In this document: positions 21,020 to 33,414 of the stretch, piece after piece | Layout of the letters: each line of letters starts with the position of its first letter | Numbering within the stretch: the stretch's first letter is position 1 | Origin: Brachynemurus nebulosus | Lineage: Eukaryota > Arthropoda > Insecta > Neuroptera > Myrmeleontidae | Direction of reading: 5' to 3' | NCBI GenBank assembly: GCA_035578155.1 | Contig: JAPWDM010000016.1 | Span: 11,489,108-11,553,107 of the forward strand | Length of the DNA stretch: 64,000 nucleotides | Notes under the pieces: generated by a model | Database searches by the model: none | What the model was told of the DNA's origin: nothing | Seen by the model: only the letters and a program-made list of their open reading frames with translations | Made by a program: the position numbers and the translations under genes

Positions 21020-21245
21020 GTTCAGACTAGCAACGCCATCTTTTCATGGAATTTTGAATCTAGGTGCAGAATTTGCGGTGTTTCAGACTAGCAACGCCAT
21101 CTTTTAACTATCGAAAAAGGTTTTTCGGTGCCATCTGTTGACAATTTATCAAACATACACACAGGGATCACTATTATCCAGACTAGCAGCGATATCTTGT
21201 ACTGAATTTACGAGGATCGAAGGTGGCTGCGCCATCTGTTACGGA
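21020..21245. repeat. Subterminal CGCCATCT-type repeats, left arm
   Basis: Degenerate copies of a CAACGCCATCTTTT / TGCGCCATCTGTT motif recur at roughly 50-60-bp spacing (about 21,037, 21,093, 21,129, 21,188 and 21,228), each near an ACTAGCA-like or CAGACTAG-like segment. The right arm has the complement at its matching place. Confidence 0.7.
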
Positions 21246-22737
21246 ATTTTTGAATTTTTAGGTTAAAAAAATTTTTGTTAGGTTAGGTTAGACAAAATTT
21301 TGTTGGGTTTTGTTAGGTTAGATCAAGTTCCGTTAGGTTCACTTAGGTCGGACAAAATTTCACTAGATGTCGTTAGGTTGGAGACCAAATTTTACTCCAC
21401 CCACCGCCGGAGGCTTCTAGAACCGCCCCGGTAGTTTTGCTTCCTCCCGAGGTCGGCCAAAAAATCGGGAGGAGGGGAGGAGGTTCAAGAACTGTCCAAT
21501 TTCTGCTACTCTGTGAACTCGTTTTTCACCCATTTAAAAATGGGAATTTGAGATTCTACTTCCTAATAACATTTTTTATTACCATTTTCTTTACTCACTG
21601 AAAATTTGAAGTTCATACGTTAATTCTACGCCGAGAAAATTGAAAAGTAAAATCGCCTATTTTTGATGTTTTTTTTTTTTCATTTTTAAATATACCCTTA
21701 ATAAAATATACAAACATTTTAGACAATTTAGGTTTTTTTTTCTTTTTTTTTTTTCTTTTTGTATGTGTAGGTAAAATATTATTGTATTATGTATGTATAG
21801 TATCAAATAAATTGGCTGGGTGCGTGATGGCAACGACATCTATAATATATATTTTTTCATGCTATTAAGTAATGGTAACCGTGGAAATAAATTTAAAATA
21901 TTTTCAAAAAAACCGTAAAATCTGAATACAAATATTTGTTATTTACAATTATTTTTTTATAAATAAATTTGAACAATTTGAGGTATAAAATACTGGATGA
22001 AGTTTAATAATTGTATTAATAAAGTACTTAAACAATTTTCGACGTTAACATGAATATAATTATCAAGACAGTATTTCCTTCCAACCCCGGACTATGCAGA
22101 GGAGTTCTTATCGCAAGTTGCTGGTGATAGTGAAGCACGTCAGGGAAATTCGAAAATTAAGAAATGCATAAGTCATTTAGTTGAATGTACAGTCATACAT
22201 AAAGCAAACATCAATAACTTCTTATGAAACATCATTGCATGTGAGTTTAAAATACCTCAAATATTTTTAATTCTGTATTTATGGATTGACGTGTAGACGT
22301 TAATACGTTGACAGATAAATAAGGAACGGCATATTAGTGGAAATTGCGTTTATAATCAAAGTGAATCAATGTATTATATTTTTATTTAATATTTTTTATT
22401 ACACTATAAACATATATGAGCATGTATTATTGCCTATTTTCTCCACTACTCACGCTGCAATCGATTTAATTATCGCCACCATATACTACGCACCCTGCCA
22501 ATACAATTTCTTAATAAATAACAGAATAAACAATGTATGTATTTGCAAACGTAAGTAAATAAAAAATTAAATATGTAGTTAATTTTATGTTCATCACTGT
22601 ATGTATTATACAAAAATTACAGAATAAATGCCGACTTTGTAATTTAATTATCACAGTATATTGTCCTTAGTAACTGGAATTATAAATTAAAACAGAAAGA
22701 TCTTAGGCGAAAACAAGCTATTACATAGTTAGATACA

Positions 22738-23411
22738 TCAGTCAATTGTTATAAAGATTTGATACCTATTAAATAAAATTTCATAAAAAATCTTTGTGTC
22801 AATTTCTTCCGAGATGTAAGAACTTAGATATACTGTTCTGAAAGAAGAATACAGTGGGCAGTTTACGAACAAATGATAGATATCATCTTCTATAACACGA
22901 GAAATATCAAACTTCGTTATTTGTTGTTTTTCCCATAATTCACTATAGTTAGTTTTATATAAAATTTTTTTTATTTGTGTCGTCCAGTTATTTTCAGTTG
23001 AACTTCCTTCATAGGTATTGTCAGCATGACAAAGACTGTTGTAACAAATTTTAGGTAGTCTTTCATTTGGTAGACCTCGTAACTTCCGCCAATAATTTAG
23101 CATTCGCTCGACAATTTTTACACCAAGGTTAGTTCTGTTTGATTCTAGTCTAACCATGAAATTTGGTGTACTCCTAGGTAAACTTAGCAAATATTTTATA
23201 AACTTTAGTTGAACACTTTCCAGTTTTTCTACCTAATTATAGCCCCAAACCTCTGTTGAATACAAGAGTGTTGATTTTACAATTGCATCAAAAAGCTGCA
23301 TCCTAGTGTCCCATGAATCACTCTTACTAATAGATAGTATGCTACGTACACGGGAACTAGCAATGTTTGATTTGGTAACAGCATGTTTTACAGCCTGGAG
23401 AAATTTACAGG
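22738..23411 (-). pseudogene. LINE ORF2, C-terminal region
   Basis: The frames carry FDAIVKSTLLYSTEVWGYN, then VQLKFIKYLLSLPRSTPNFM and a later cysteine-histidine area (YHLFVNCPLYSSFR). These are typical of the region after the RT thumb in CR1/Jockey-like LINEs. A stop near 23,235 splits the frame. The upstream neighbour in the gene lies beyond the TA-flanked insertion at 23,414-24,718. Confidence 0.78.
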
Positions 23412-23413
23412 TA

Positions 23414-24470
23414 GGGTAAGAGACCCGATGACCGAACACTATTTTTAGCTGTATCATTAAAGTAGCTTAAAAAAATTAAAAAATAAACAAAACACCCATT
23501 TTTTTTTCTTAATAAGCATGAAACCAAGTTTTTTTAATCCAATGAATATGTTTTTTAGAAAATATAACCCAAAAATTTTGATTTATTAATGTTTTTGTTT
23601 TATAATTTGTTGATGTCTATGAAAAAACGGATAGAATATATTAACCTCCTTTAAAAAATCAACACACTGACCCCTAAGAAAGAACACGCATTTAATGTAC
23701 ATGACATAGAATACATACATCTTCGGCTATCGAATATTTAAACCATTATCTTCCAGCCACTTTGACACTCTATCCACTACAAGGTGTCACTTTGTGTCAT
23801 AGGGTATCACAGAGTGACACCTTGTGAAACATAGAACGTCAAAGCAACAATGACAGAAGGGTTTAAATATTCCATAAAATAAACCACTAAAATACTGTAT
23901 TTTGTTTCGCCATCTACTGATGTTTTAAAAAAGATTGTGTACATTCTAACTTATCCAAACAGTTAAATTAAGTATATATTTAATGTACACACGTGCACAG
24001 TTTATGTCATTTCAGATTTAATACATATGTTTGACGTTTTTATTTGATAATATGTAAATAACAATTTCGAAGTTTTAATTCAATATTAATTATTTTTCAA
24101 TTGATTTCACGTTCTGAAATAAATAAAATACTAAAGTGAAATTATAAAAACGGTTAGTTAAGTGTTTTAAACCCAAAAATTAATTAAAAATGTTTATAAA
24201 ATAGATATGTAATATATAATTCTCAAAATGGCATACCCAACCCTGAGACTTGGATCCCAAGAAGAAACACTTCTACAAATAATATTTAACGCATATAAAA
24301 TATAATTTAGCTATCCTAATCTCTTAAGTGGACTAATAGCAATTATTTGTATACTTTTATTATGCTAATAACTTTAAAAATTCGGTGAAAAATGTTACAA
24401 TTTATAACTCATGTGTTTTGAATAATGATCATCCATCATATTAAAAATTCACGAATTCAACAAAAATTGT

Positions 24471-24543
<73 letters not shown>

Positions 24544-24718
24544 TTCTTAAATTAAGTGAGGAGGCATAAAATGTGAGGTGAATTTAAATTGAAAAATAAT
24601 CATTCTATTAATAATAATTTTTCTTATCAGAGGTTTCTTTCAGAAATAACTTCATTAAGATATAAATGTCAAAACTGTTCGGATATATAAGCCCGTTCGA
24701 CAATCGGGTATTTTACCC
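23414..24718. mobile_element. TA-flanked TIR element inside the minus-strand LINE
   Basis: The ends GGGTAAGAGACCCGAT and GGGTAAAATACCCGAT (as complement) are flanked by TA at 23,412-23,413 and 24,719-24,720. A TA duplication fits the Tc1/mariner group. The 1,305-bp element has no transposase ORF. It contains an internal hairpin near 23,770-23,840 around AAGGTGTCACTTTGTG, and a (TA)n tract at about 24,475-24,539. Confidence 0.75.
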
Positions 24719-24720
24719 TA

Positions 24721-24769
24721 CTTGAAAATTTGGCTCCAATATACACATAATTTTGTACTACTTCGACTG
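24721..24769 (-). pseudogene. Short LINE RT fragment between two insertions
   Basis: On the minus strand this 49-base piece reads LTVEVVQNYVYIGAKFSS, the NYVYLG-type block that follows the palm in LINE reverse transcriptases. It connects the RT at 25,817 and beyond with the C-terminal region at 23,411 and below, which supports one split LINE. Confidence 0.75.
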
Positions 24770-24773
24770 TTAA

Positions 24774-25812
24774 TACGTTGTTCACACCTAAGTAAGTAAA
24801 TTAGTAGATTAGTAGTTAGTAGAACAACTTAGTAACTTAGTAAAACAACTTAGTAGTAAGTGGAACAGGAAAAAAATATAACAATAGGTATTCGTTGGTA
24901 GTAAAAATAATATATTGCCTCCAATAAACGTTTGTGTATTTGTATTAAATATGCTATAGTGCATACATAATTATATGTATACTCTTAGGTAAAAAATAAA
25001 CAAGTCAATTGCAAGTTGTACTTACACAAACAGTATTCCGTACAATCACTTGTTCCATACAAATTGTACAATAGAGTAATTGTAAATATTATTGTGATAT
25101 TTAAATATAGAAAAGCCTTTTTTTCTATTTAATTTATATAAATTTTAAACATTCATAGATTTTGCCCTTTTTTGTGACGGCAAAAATGATTATTAAAATC
25201 TTTGTGTTCCTTGTTGTTCGCATTTAAATAACCATTTAAAACTACTTTCTAATTTAAATGTTTCTGTACCTTTTTTTTTGGCGTTTCTTTACGTCACATT
25301 GGATGTGTCGCGTCCATAGGCTTGTTCATTAAAATTTGTTTATGAATTGTGGTATTTTTGAACAATTAATTTAAGCATATTTAATACAAATACACAAACG
25401 TTTATTGGAGGCAATATATTATTTTTACTATGGTTCATTTCAGTTAAATTTAACCATGCTTCGTCACTTTGAATTTAAATAATTTCCGTTTTCTTGGCTT
25501 TATCTCTTTCATCATTGCATTTACGTAAATTTTAAATTTGCAGTTTGTTTTTAGAAAAGAACAGAAGATTGATTTGTTTCGAATATAATTATTTAATTTT
25601 TTAACGAAAACTCATGATTAGTTGTATTAGTTGTATTTCAGATACAACTATCTGAAATGAGGTATACTTTACACCAACGAATACCTATTGTTATATTTTT
25701 TTCCTGTTCCACTTACTATTAAGTTGTTTGACTAAGTTACTAAGTTGTTCTACTAACTACTAACTACTAATCTACTAATCTACTAATCTACTTACTTAGG
25801 TGTGAACAACGC
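24774..25812. mobile_element. TTAA-flanked TIR element (CGTTGTTCACACC ends)
   Basis: TTAA occurs at 24,770-24,773 and 25,813-25,816. The inverted ends read TACGTTGTTCACACC and GCGTTGTTCACACC (complement), followed by TAAGTAAGTAAATTAGTAG-like sequence. The arms continue inward over about 180 bases, including CCTCCAATAAACGTTTGTG, so it is a long-TIR non-autonomous element. TTAA targets are used by piggyBac- and Kolobok-type transposases. No ORF. Confidence 0.75.
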
Positions 25813-25816
25813 TTAA

Positions 25817-27328
25817 GGCCTTGGTAGTAAAATGTCGGCATTTTTCGCATTTTCGGAGAATTTCTAAATATTAAAATGTTTGTCTTGTTAACATTTACTG
25901 TTAGGCCATTTCTATGACAATATAACGGAAGGTGATTTAGTTTTCTTTGGACATCTCCCATTGTGGAACTAAACATTATAATGTCATCAGCAAAGGCTAA
26001 TGCTAAGATGTCAGTTGTGCTATTTATATGGACACCAGTAAATCCTGCATTGCGAAACGATTTCTCAAAGTCAGAGATAAAGATATTAAATAACAACGAT
26101 GAAAGCGTTTCCCCTCGTAATATTCCGGAATTGACATCAATCTTGTTTGTATAATATGTACCAACTCTGATAGAAATATTTACACTAGCATATAGGTTTT
26201 GAATAATTCTAATTTCTTTACCATAAAGACCGAAAAGTAGAAGAAAGGATCAAATGCCCTTTTGAAATCTATAAAAATTGCAAAAGTATAGTTTCCTTTG
26301 ATTCTACTTCGTATTGATAATACCGAATTTAGAACGAAAATATTATCGGTAGTACTGAGGTTAGGACGGAAACCACTCTGGTATTCGGGAATCAATTTTA
26401 AGTGGTCAGTGTAATAAACCAATCTAGTATTAATTATATTGGTATATAATTTTAGTAGTACGTTTACTAAAGCAATCGGTCTATAGTTCGCTGGATCTTT
26501 GGCACTACCAGATTTATGAATCAAATTGACTTGAATTTCTGACAATTTCACTGCCTCCTGTTCACATTCAATTATCTTATTAAATAGATCCAGGTCTATT
26601 TAATTAGTCTAATTATCTTATTAAAGATATATGGTCAGATCCAGGAGCTTTGTTATTTTTACTAGATGCAATGGCTGACATAAGTTCATTAATAGTTATT
26701 TCATTATCCAAGAATTCATGCGCAGTAGTATAAAAACATTCGTAGCTTACTTTTTCGTCACTCATATAAATATTTTTAAAATAATTTTCGCATTGTTTTA
26801 AATCGAGATCTGTAATATTGCACTTATTGAATCTGGAAAATGAATTAATAACTTTCCAAAACTGGACGTTGTTTTTGACATCTGATAAAGCTTCCTTAAT
26901 TTTACAATGGTGTTGTTTTTTACTTAGTTTAATTAAGTTTTGATAACTTTTTTTGATTTGATTATAGTTACTTAAAAAAGGATCTACAAACCCATTTTTC
27001 TTGGCAGTTCGGTAACTAGCTTGCACTTGATGTTTGAGTTTTTTTAGATCACTTCCAAACCATGGTTTACTTAGACGTGCGTATTCTCGCTTTGCTGGAT
27101 AGATTCTTCGGCTCGTTAGCATACTGGCTTCTTCTGCTGATTTGTAAATGGCATTTAAAAGGTTTTCGTATAATTCATTAGTGGAAAAACTGTCAAAATA
27201 TATCTCAGGTCTGTTCAACATGGCATATTCAAAAATGAGGTCACAATCATTGTTCCACTGATAGTTTTTAACGGTTACGAATTCTTTTGTTGCACTAGTA
27301 CCTGAAACAGAAATGGGGGTGAATATAT
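25817..27328 (-). pseudogene. LINE ORF2: linker and reverse transcriptase
   Basis: Minus-strand frames give a long linker (27,328-26,613) ending in SSKNNKAPGSDHIS, the first RT block. Then come IQVNLIHKSGSAKDPANYRPIAL split across blocks, FIDFKRAFD (motif A), and LALAFADDIIMFS with an intact FADD catalytic motif (motif C). Frame changes occur near 26,600 and 26,160. A short duplicated segment (about 26,577-26,645) accompanies the first. The RT would copy LINE RNA at the nicked target. Confidence 0.82.
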
Positions 27329-27332
27329 TTAA

Positions 27333-27839
27333 CACTACGAGGCCCGAGCACTTTCATAGTAAATTTCCCCGGAAGCCGGCAATATTTAAAAAAAAAAAAC
27401 TTTATATAAACAAATACATAAAATAAAATGATTCAAACACTGAGTAGATTCAACAACACAGTTCCACACGTATGTATGTGTAAAACTGTAAACATACGTA
27501 CTACGCAAGCTACGTGATACGTACATACATACTACATATACACTGACATTCAAATCCAGAGAACAAATTCAAATCAATTTTATTTAAAAATATAAATTAT
27601 ATTTTTTATGTATTTTTTGTTTATCTTAAAATTTTTTATACATACATAGAAACCAAGAGAGTACATAGTGTTTTTTGGTATGTATGTGTTTGTGTGAATG
27701 GGAACACATCCGTGTGAAGAAGAATGATAAACATCGCACACATAATGAGTAATCAACTAATCAATTAATCATTGATCGCGGTCGGCCCCTGGGGAAGTTT
27801 TGTTTGGTTTCGGATGCCGAAGCCGTGAGACTGAAAGTG
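27333..27839. mobile_element. TTAA-flanked MITE, copy 1
   Basis: TTAA lies at 27,329-27,332 and 27,840-27,843. The ends start CACTACGAGGCCCGAGCAC and, from the other side, CACTTTCAGTCTCACGGC. A second copy in opposite orientation is at 48,879-49,329 with its own TTAA, which fixes the ends. The 507-bp element has no ORF and splits the LINE between endonuclease and linker. Confidence 0.88.
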
Positions 27840-27843
27840 TTAA

Positions 27844-28560
27844 TATGCAAGTTGTACATAACAAATGTTCCGATACACCTGGTTCATGATGCACTTCGAA
27901 GTCATTTACTAAATGAAGACGGTCGATCGGAATCCAAACCATATCAATAACACTTGTCCCTTTATGAAATACTAGAGTTGGATTTCCAGGGCAGTCATTT
28001 GAAGTTCTTCCATTTAAAACGGTAAATTCTAACTCTTCCATTACCTTTACTAACATATTGCCACGTGTATTTGCTTTATCAGTAGATATTCTTTGATAAT
28101 TTAAGCTACTATCTTGGAAAAATTCCTCCGGCAGTTGGTTTAATGTGCCTATGCGCCCGTTAAAATCACCAAGGACAATCCAAAATGAATCACTAAAATC
28201 AGTCAGTAAGTTTGAGACTGTCTCATTTAGTACGTACGCACAGTGGTTGTCATTTAAAGTTGGTTTAAAATAAAACAAAGCAATTACAATAGATGCCTTA
28301 GAATATAGTATATTTAGAATAATATATAAGTTAGTTTGTTCTAAGACATTGCATTGGATGAAATTTTTTTTCTTGATTAGAATTGCTAGACCCCCACTTC
28401 CTCTTCCAAATACATAGTTTTTTTCGGCGTAAGAGTCAAATATAAGGAAATCATTCAAAAACGAGGGGGTTTTCACAATCTTTGACAACATGTACGTTTT
28501 AGTTAGGCATATGATATCTGAGTTTGCTAGAATATCTTGATAAGTTTAAATTGTTGAATC
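27844..28560 (-). pseudogene. LINE endonuclease domain
   Basis: A minus-strand frame of about 215 LINE codons carries GGLAILIKK, WIVLGDFNGRIG and TSVIDMVW, the blocks of the apurinic-type endonuclease of LINEs. A degraded EHLL replaces the usual SDH. The frame ends at the TTAA MITE; linker sequence continues on the other side. The real N-terminal end is upstream near 28,560, in a shifted frame (ILANSDIICLT). Confidence 0.8.
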
Positions 28561-28648
28561 CTGATACATTCCATAAAGTAAGAAGAAGATCAGATATATT
28601 TGAATTACTAACTTTAATTTTTTGAGTATTACAATCACCAGCTAATTG

Positions 28649-29040
28649 TTATTGCGAAGATACAGATAACAAGGATCCATCACTAAGATACTTATCTAAC
28701 GGGCCAATATCTTTGTCTGAAACGTGTTTTGTTCGAATTTTATGCTTTTTTGTAGCAACTACTGTTCGGTTTAATTCGGTGGTATCTAACTGCTGAGTGT
28801 TTGAATCACTTGAATAAATTCCTTTTGGCGTGGAGTGTAAATTCATTTTTCTTCTGATCTTTGGAATTTCTGCCACCCCGTATGCAATATTTTCAATTTT
28901 TAATTTATCATAAGACAAATAAGCATCCATTCCTAGTTTTTTTGCTTCTTTCAAGAATGGCAGCAACTATTGCCGTTCCTGCAGAACTAATCTGAAATCT
29001 TCTTTAATATAAAATTCTGAACCAAGTCTCATCAAAATTC
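28649..29040 (-). pseudogene. LINE ORF1, C-terminal part
   Basis: The minus-strand frame reads LPFLKEAKKLGMDAYLSYDKLKIENIAYGV, split by a stop near 28,968 from an upstream segment (GSEFYIKEDFRLVLQER). The FLKEA...YDKL pattern is the usual C-terminal end of ORF1 in CR1-like and related LINEs. The remaining 75 codons are low-complexity and end at 28,649. Confidence 0.65.
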
Positions 29041-29290
29041 AAAGGGTACAATATGATAAAAAAAATTTTTTTATTTCCAATCTGCTGAACCGCCCCTCCA
29101 GTGGGTCCGACCCTGGAATTGTATACATCAATCTTCAAAAAAATTTTTTTTATTACTCAAGTCCCTATTTGTGACTTTACATATCAAACTTTTGAATGAT
29201 ATGTTTAATAATAATAATAAAAAAATAGGAAAAAGTACACAAATCAAATTCAAAGTATGCAAATCTGAGTGTATATTTATTATAACTATA

Positions 29291-30553
29291 GTCCGGATAA
29301 AATAATTTTTCACAGGACCGGCTTAACGATTTCAGTGTAATACTGTTAGACTGTTTGTATTTATGTATGAGTCTGCTAGAGCAAATAATGTTCCTTTACA
29401 TACATACATACATAAACTGATTAAATTAAATCGAATTAACATAATATGTTTTAGAAACTATTACTAATTTTTCCTTAAAAAATGTTCATACAAAACTAGT
29501 ATATCTTGCCAACAAACTATACACAAATAAAAGTATACATAGAAAAAAAGATGTAACGTTAATAATGTGTTATCTAATAAAATATTATGTAGGTATTTAT
29601 TTCATTTTTGCTAACAAATATTTTTTTTGTATATACTTTTGAGCATTGAATAAATAGTGGGAATACACTTATATACACAATCTATATGAAAATGAAAAGT
29701 GACTAAAGTGTTGACGAATATGGATGGTTAAACAAGAGGGGATTTAAAATTTTTCTAGATTAACTGATGTTATATTTGTTAGTATAAATATTTTTAGAAC
29801 ATTTATTAATAAATACTCTCAAATTACAACAAAAATCACATAAAAATTAAAAAAATATTCATTACCATCGATAGTTTGTAGGTATTCTGTGTTTGTAGAT
29901 TATAAAAGGTGTTAATCAATATGGCGATTTTGCTTCAAAAAAATAATGTCTAAAAAACTTCTATTGTATGGTCCATACAAATATTCTAATATCAATAGTA
30001 TCTGTGGTTAAATACAAATAATACATACGTACATATTTATACGTACGACACGTACGATGTCATCAAAATGATGTTTTGTTCATGCGTTTGAATGAAATGG
30101 ACAACTAGATTAAATATTGCTTGATTTACATTGCATGTGTATGTACCTATGTAGAAAACTAAAAATTTTAAAAAATTGTAAACAAGGTACATATATTAAA
30201 TTTTAAAAAGTTAAAAAGAGATAAGGAGTTTGTTTATCAATTGATACTGAAAGACAGCCGCCGGTGGGAAAGAAGACAATAAATTTTGTTTTATATGTAC
30301 CTGCCAGCTAGTTAGACAAATAAATATTGCAAAACTTTAATTCAACAAAATTTGGGGCCCCTTTTTATTTTTGATATAAATCTCACATAATCAAATTTTT
30401 CTAAAAAGTTTTTGCTTCTCTATGTTGAATTTCAATAAATTTTCAGGATTCTGTTATTTCTGATGTAGCAGACTCATACATAAATACAAACAGTCTAACA
30501 GTATTACACTGAAATCGTTAAGCCGGTCCTGTGAAAAATTATTTCATCCGGTC
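29291..30553. mobile_element. TIR element with TATA flanks
   Basis: The ends GTCCGGATAAAATAATTTTT and GACCGGATGAAATAATTTTT (as complement) begin inverted repeats of about 90 bp that also contain CACAGGACCGGCTTAACG. TATA lies at 29,287-29,290 and 30,554-30,557, so the duplication could be TATA or TA. The interior is AT-rich with no transposase. Confidence 0.8.
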
Positions 30554-32602
30554 TATAATTATAACTTTATATAGACTGTGCCTGTACAGTGTTAAAAAAC
30601 GTAAGCAAATGATAGATTTTTCATTCACTTAAAACCGTCCACAAAACATCTATGATCTATTCGCGGATATTTTACACTGTGCACACTTCACTTATGTTAT
30701 CTGAATACGTTTGTGGGATTCCCAATGTAAGTAGCTTGTATTAATACACGATATACAAAGTGCATGAACGAACGTGTTCGATTCAAATGTTACGACATAA
30801 GGAGTTTAAACAAGCTTGTGTCGCGAATAGCTTATAAATACAATTGCGTTGAATATTTTTCTACACAGTTGAAGTTTTAACTGTTCATTTTACATTTCAC
30901 TAAATACAAAGCTACATATCAAGTGAATTTAAATACAAACATTAAATAAGTAAAATTAACTATTTATTATTCATTTTGAATACCAGTTTTAGAGTGCGAA
31001 ATAAAAAATATTATATTGTAGTGACTCTTTTGTTTCACAATAAAAATGTCGACCACTAGATGTAAGAATTGTGATCGAATTTTACGTGCAGTGGCAGGAA
31101 GAAAAAAAACAATGAAAGATCAAAGAGAAGCGGAGCTCTATTCACGTTACATTGATAAAAGAGTTATTAATGATGTGTTTTGTAACAAATGTCGAATGAT
31201 ACCTCATAGGTTTCTAGAGACATCAATATCGTCTTCACAAATTGAGTCGTCAGTAGACTCTGATGACTCTGAAGAATACAATAGAAGCGTTTTACATACT
31301 AATAAAGCTCAAGATGAGGATAACCCGAAAAAAACTGATAGTGATGAAGATTTTTATATACAATTGAACGAGAGTAATGATAACGACTTGCCGACCTTAT
31401 CGAATTGCCTATAAAACGAGTATTCGCAACGCACAAATATTGTATAGCACCTATGCAGGTTTACTGACAAAATAAAAAAAAATACCTTTAGAAGCTAGAG
31501 TGCAAGCATTCAAAAAGACAAGAATTTTTATTCCGGATGGTGATCGATGTTGTGTAACTCATTTAATCGATAATGTTTTTTATGAAGACAAGTTGTCGAG
31601 TCTTCAAGTTTATTCGAATACAAGCTGTCTAAAACCCGAAGAAATTTCTTCATTTTTAGAGGTATCAGCAAAAGGAGATTCACCGCTTATTGATAAAGTA
31701 AGTAACTTTACAATGCCTGAAGAATAGTTAAGAGCGTTTACAGGACTGGATTGGAAAAATATTATCGAACTGAGAGAAATGTTTATATCTATGAGACATT
31801 CTGATACTCGTTCTGTCACTCAGACCCTCGTTGTGTTTTTGATGAAATTAACAACTGGAAATTCAAACAGGTTGATTGCTAGTATTTTAGGTCTTGAATA
31901 TGAGCAATCAGTCTCGAATTTCAATCAGTAATCAAATAATTCGTTACTTTGAAAAAGATATTTTACCATCTTATTTTGGATTTGATGCAATGTCACGAGA
32001 AGATCTTATTAATAATCACACCACTTACATAGCTAAAAAATTATATAACATCACACATGAGTTGATGTTGATTTTCGATGGTACATGTGTTCGTCACCAA
32101 AAGAGTTTTAACAACGAATACCAGAAAAAATCGTATTCTGGACAGAAAAAGATGCCTTTGTGCAAGCCGTTTACAATTTGTTGTACTGATGGTTATATTG
32201 CCGATATTTTAGGACCATTTTATGGCACATAGAATGATGCCACCATTATGAAAACTGTGCTAGAAGATCCACAAGGCTTAACAAGGTTATTGCGACCAGG
32301 AGACTTATTTCTCATTGACCGTGGATTTCGTGACGTTGAAGAACAAATAAAAGATGAAGGGTATGTCCCTCTCATGCCGAAAACAAACATTCAAAGGAAA
32401 ACGAAAACAATTAACGACAGAAGAATCTAATAGCTCCCGTAAAATCACAAAACTTAGATGGGTCGTTAAAGCTGTCCACGGATCAATCGGCCAAAAATAC
32501 AATTTTTTTCACCATACTATGGATAATAAAATGTTGCCAAAAGTAGTAAAACCACTCTGTAGGATTGTAGGATTTTTGCACAACCGATTTGGAAAGCGTT
32601 TA

Positions 32603-33006
32603 CAGAGGCGGCCCTACATAAAGGCGAACAAGGCGGCGCCTGGCGCCTCGCGTTTTTCAGGGGCCCCGCACTGCCGTGAACCACGGCTTGGTAAATGAAA
32701 TAACGCCAGTTTAGCAATAGGAAAAAATGTATATAATATAAATAATCGGCAAAACTTCAATCCTGCACGCCTAATTTACAGTTTTTGTTTATTCGATCGC
32801 GGTTAGTGGGCATAAATATTAGCTAAACAAAGCCTGAGATGTCTTGTAACAATTAATTACAATAATAATAAATTTCTCTAAAAAAATTCTTGTTCATTGA
32901 AGCACAACCTTTTTTCAAACAGACTAGTTTAGGTTTATTTCAGGTATTAAGAGAGCCCCGCTATTAAACTTCGTCTTGGGTCCGGCAATTTCTAGGGCCG
33001 CCACTG
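32603..33006. mobile_element. hAT-type MITE inside the ISL2EU-like transposase
   Basis: The ends CAGAGGCGGCCCTACA and CAGTGGCGGCCCTAGA (complement) are flanked by the 8-bp duplication AGCGTTTA (32,595-32,602 and 33,007-33,014). An 8-bp duplication with CAGNGGCGG ends is typical of hAT. The 404-bp element has no ORF. Removing it with one duplication copy restores the transposase frame locally. Confidence 0.9.
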
Positions 33007-33192
33007 AGCGTTTAGAATCGGACAATGAATTGGCTGACGAAATCATAGAATATATGAATGCAAAAATGAATACGTTAAACACCCTGAGCGTGGAAGTTGA
33101 AACTCAAAATTGGAATAGAAGAAAAAAACTATTTAAAACTTTAATGGCATCTGAAGTGATCGATTTCCCAAAACTCGGTGAACCTGAATTAA

Positions 33193-33414
33193 CTCGGCAA
33201 TTCCCAGAGTTATTTGGAGGTGACAGATGTTTTCAATTTTTTTCAACGATAAGATAATTAAATCTTTACGTTCTGTTACCACCATTAGAAGGCTAATAGA
33301 TGACTTTATATTTCTTTCTTGTGACAACTCTATACTATAAGTTAAACAAACAAATTAATACAGTTTACAATTAAAAATGTCTGTCACCTACAGGTGACAC
33401 TGGGAATTGCCGAG
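33193..33414. mobile_element. TTAA-flanked 222-bp MITE inside the ISL2EU-like transposase
   Basis: A perfect 15-bp TIR, CTCGGCAATTCCCAG, occurs at both ends, flanked by TTAA at 33,189-33,192 and 33,415-33,418. GGTGACAGA-like segments follow inside on both sides. The transposase resumes after it with the YQLSQAVSYLAE block, one base out of phase. Confidence 0.88.

Larger units (their letters stand above)
18179..21500 (+). repeat. Left arm of a very large inverted repeat
   Basis: The arm matches the reverse complement of 37,240-42,509 in stepwise collinear blocks. Examples are 18,190-18,500 with 42,150-42,505, 19,640-19,780 with 41,970-42,100, 19,985-20,045 with 38,870-38,945, and 20,950-21,500 with 37,240-37,860. 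The outer end starts near AACTGCATGATTGC; the inner end is near the GGAGGAGGGG region. Inside it are a 1.1-kb insertion absent from the other arm and a degraded small gene. The arms could be the two ends of one element or two inverted copies of a smaller one. Confidence 0.8.
22738..29040 (-). mobile_element. Minus-strand LINE (CR1/Jockey-like), split by three TIR elements
   Basis: Fragments read in the proper order on the minus strand: ORF1 C-terminal end (29,040-28,649), endonuclease (about 28,560-27,844), linker and RT (27,328-25,817), a short RT piece (24,769-24,721), and the C-terminal region (23,411-22,738). The gaps correspond to elements at 27,333-27,839, 24,774-25,812 and 23,414-24,718, each with its own duplication. 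There is no RNase H in the readable part. The clade cannot be settled by eye. Several stops and frameshifts make it inactive. Confidence 0.8.

Noticed and set aside
21270..21400. TTAGGTTAGG-like runs, possible insect telomeric repeat
   Set aside because: Only a few irregular TTAGGTTAG units within one arm of an inverted repeat, mirrored near 37,380-37,480; not a tandem telomere array.
31500..31819. Minus-strand ORF overlapping the ISL2EU-like gene
   Set aside because: Antisense shadow of the transposase frame; no motif of its own.
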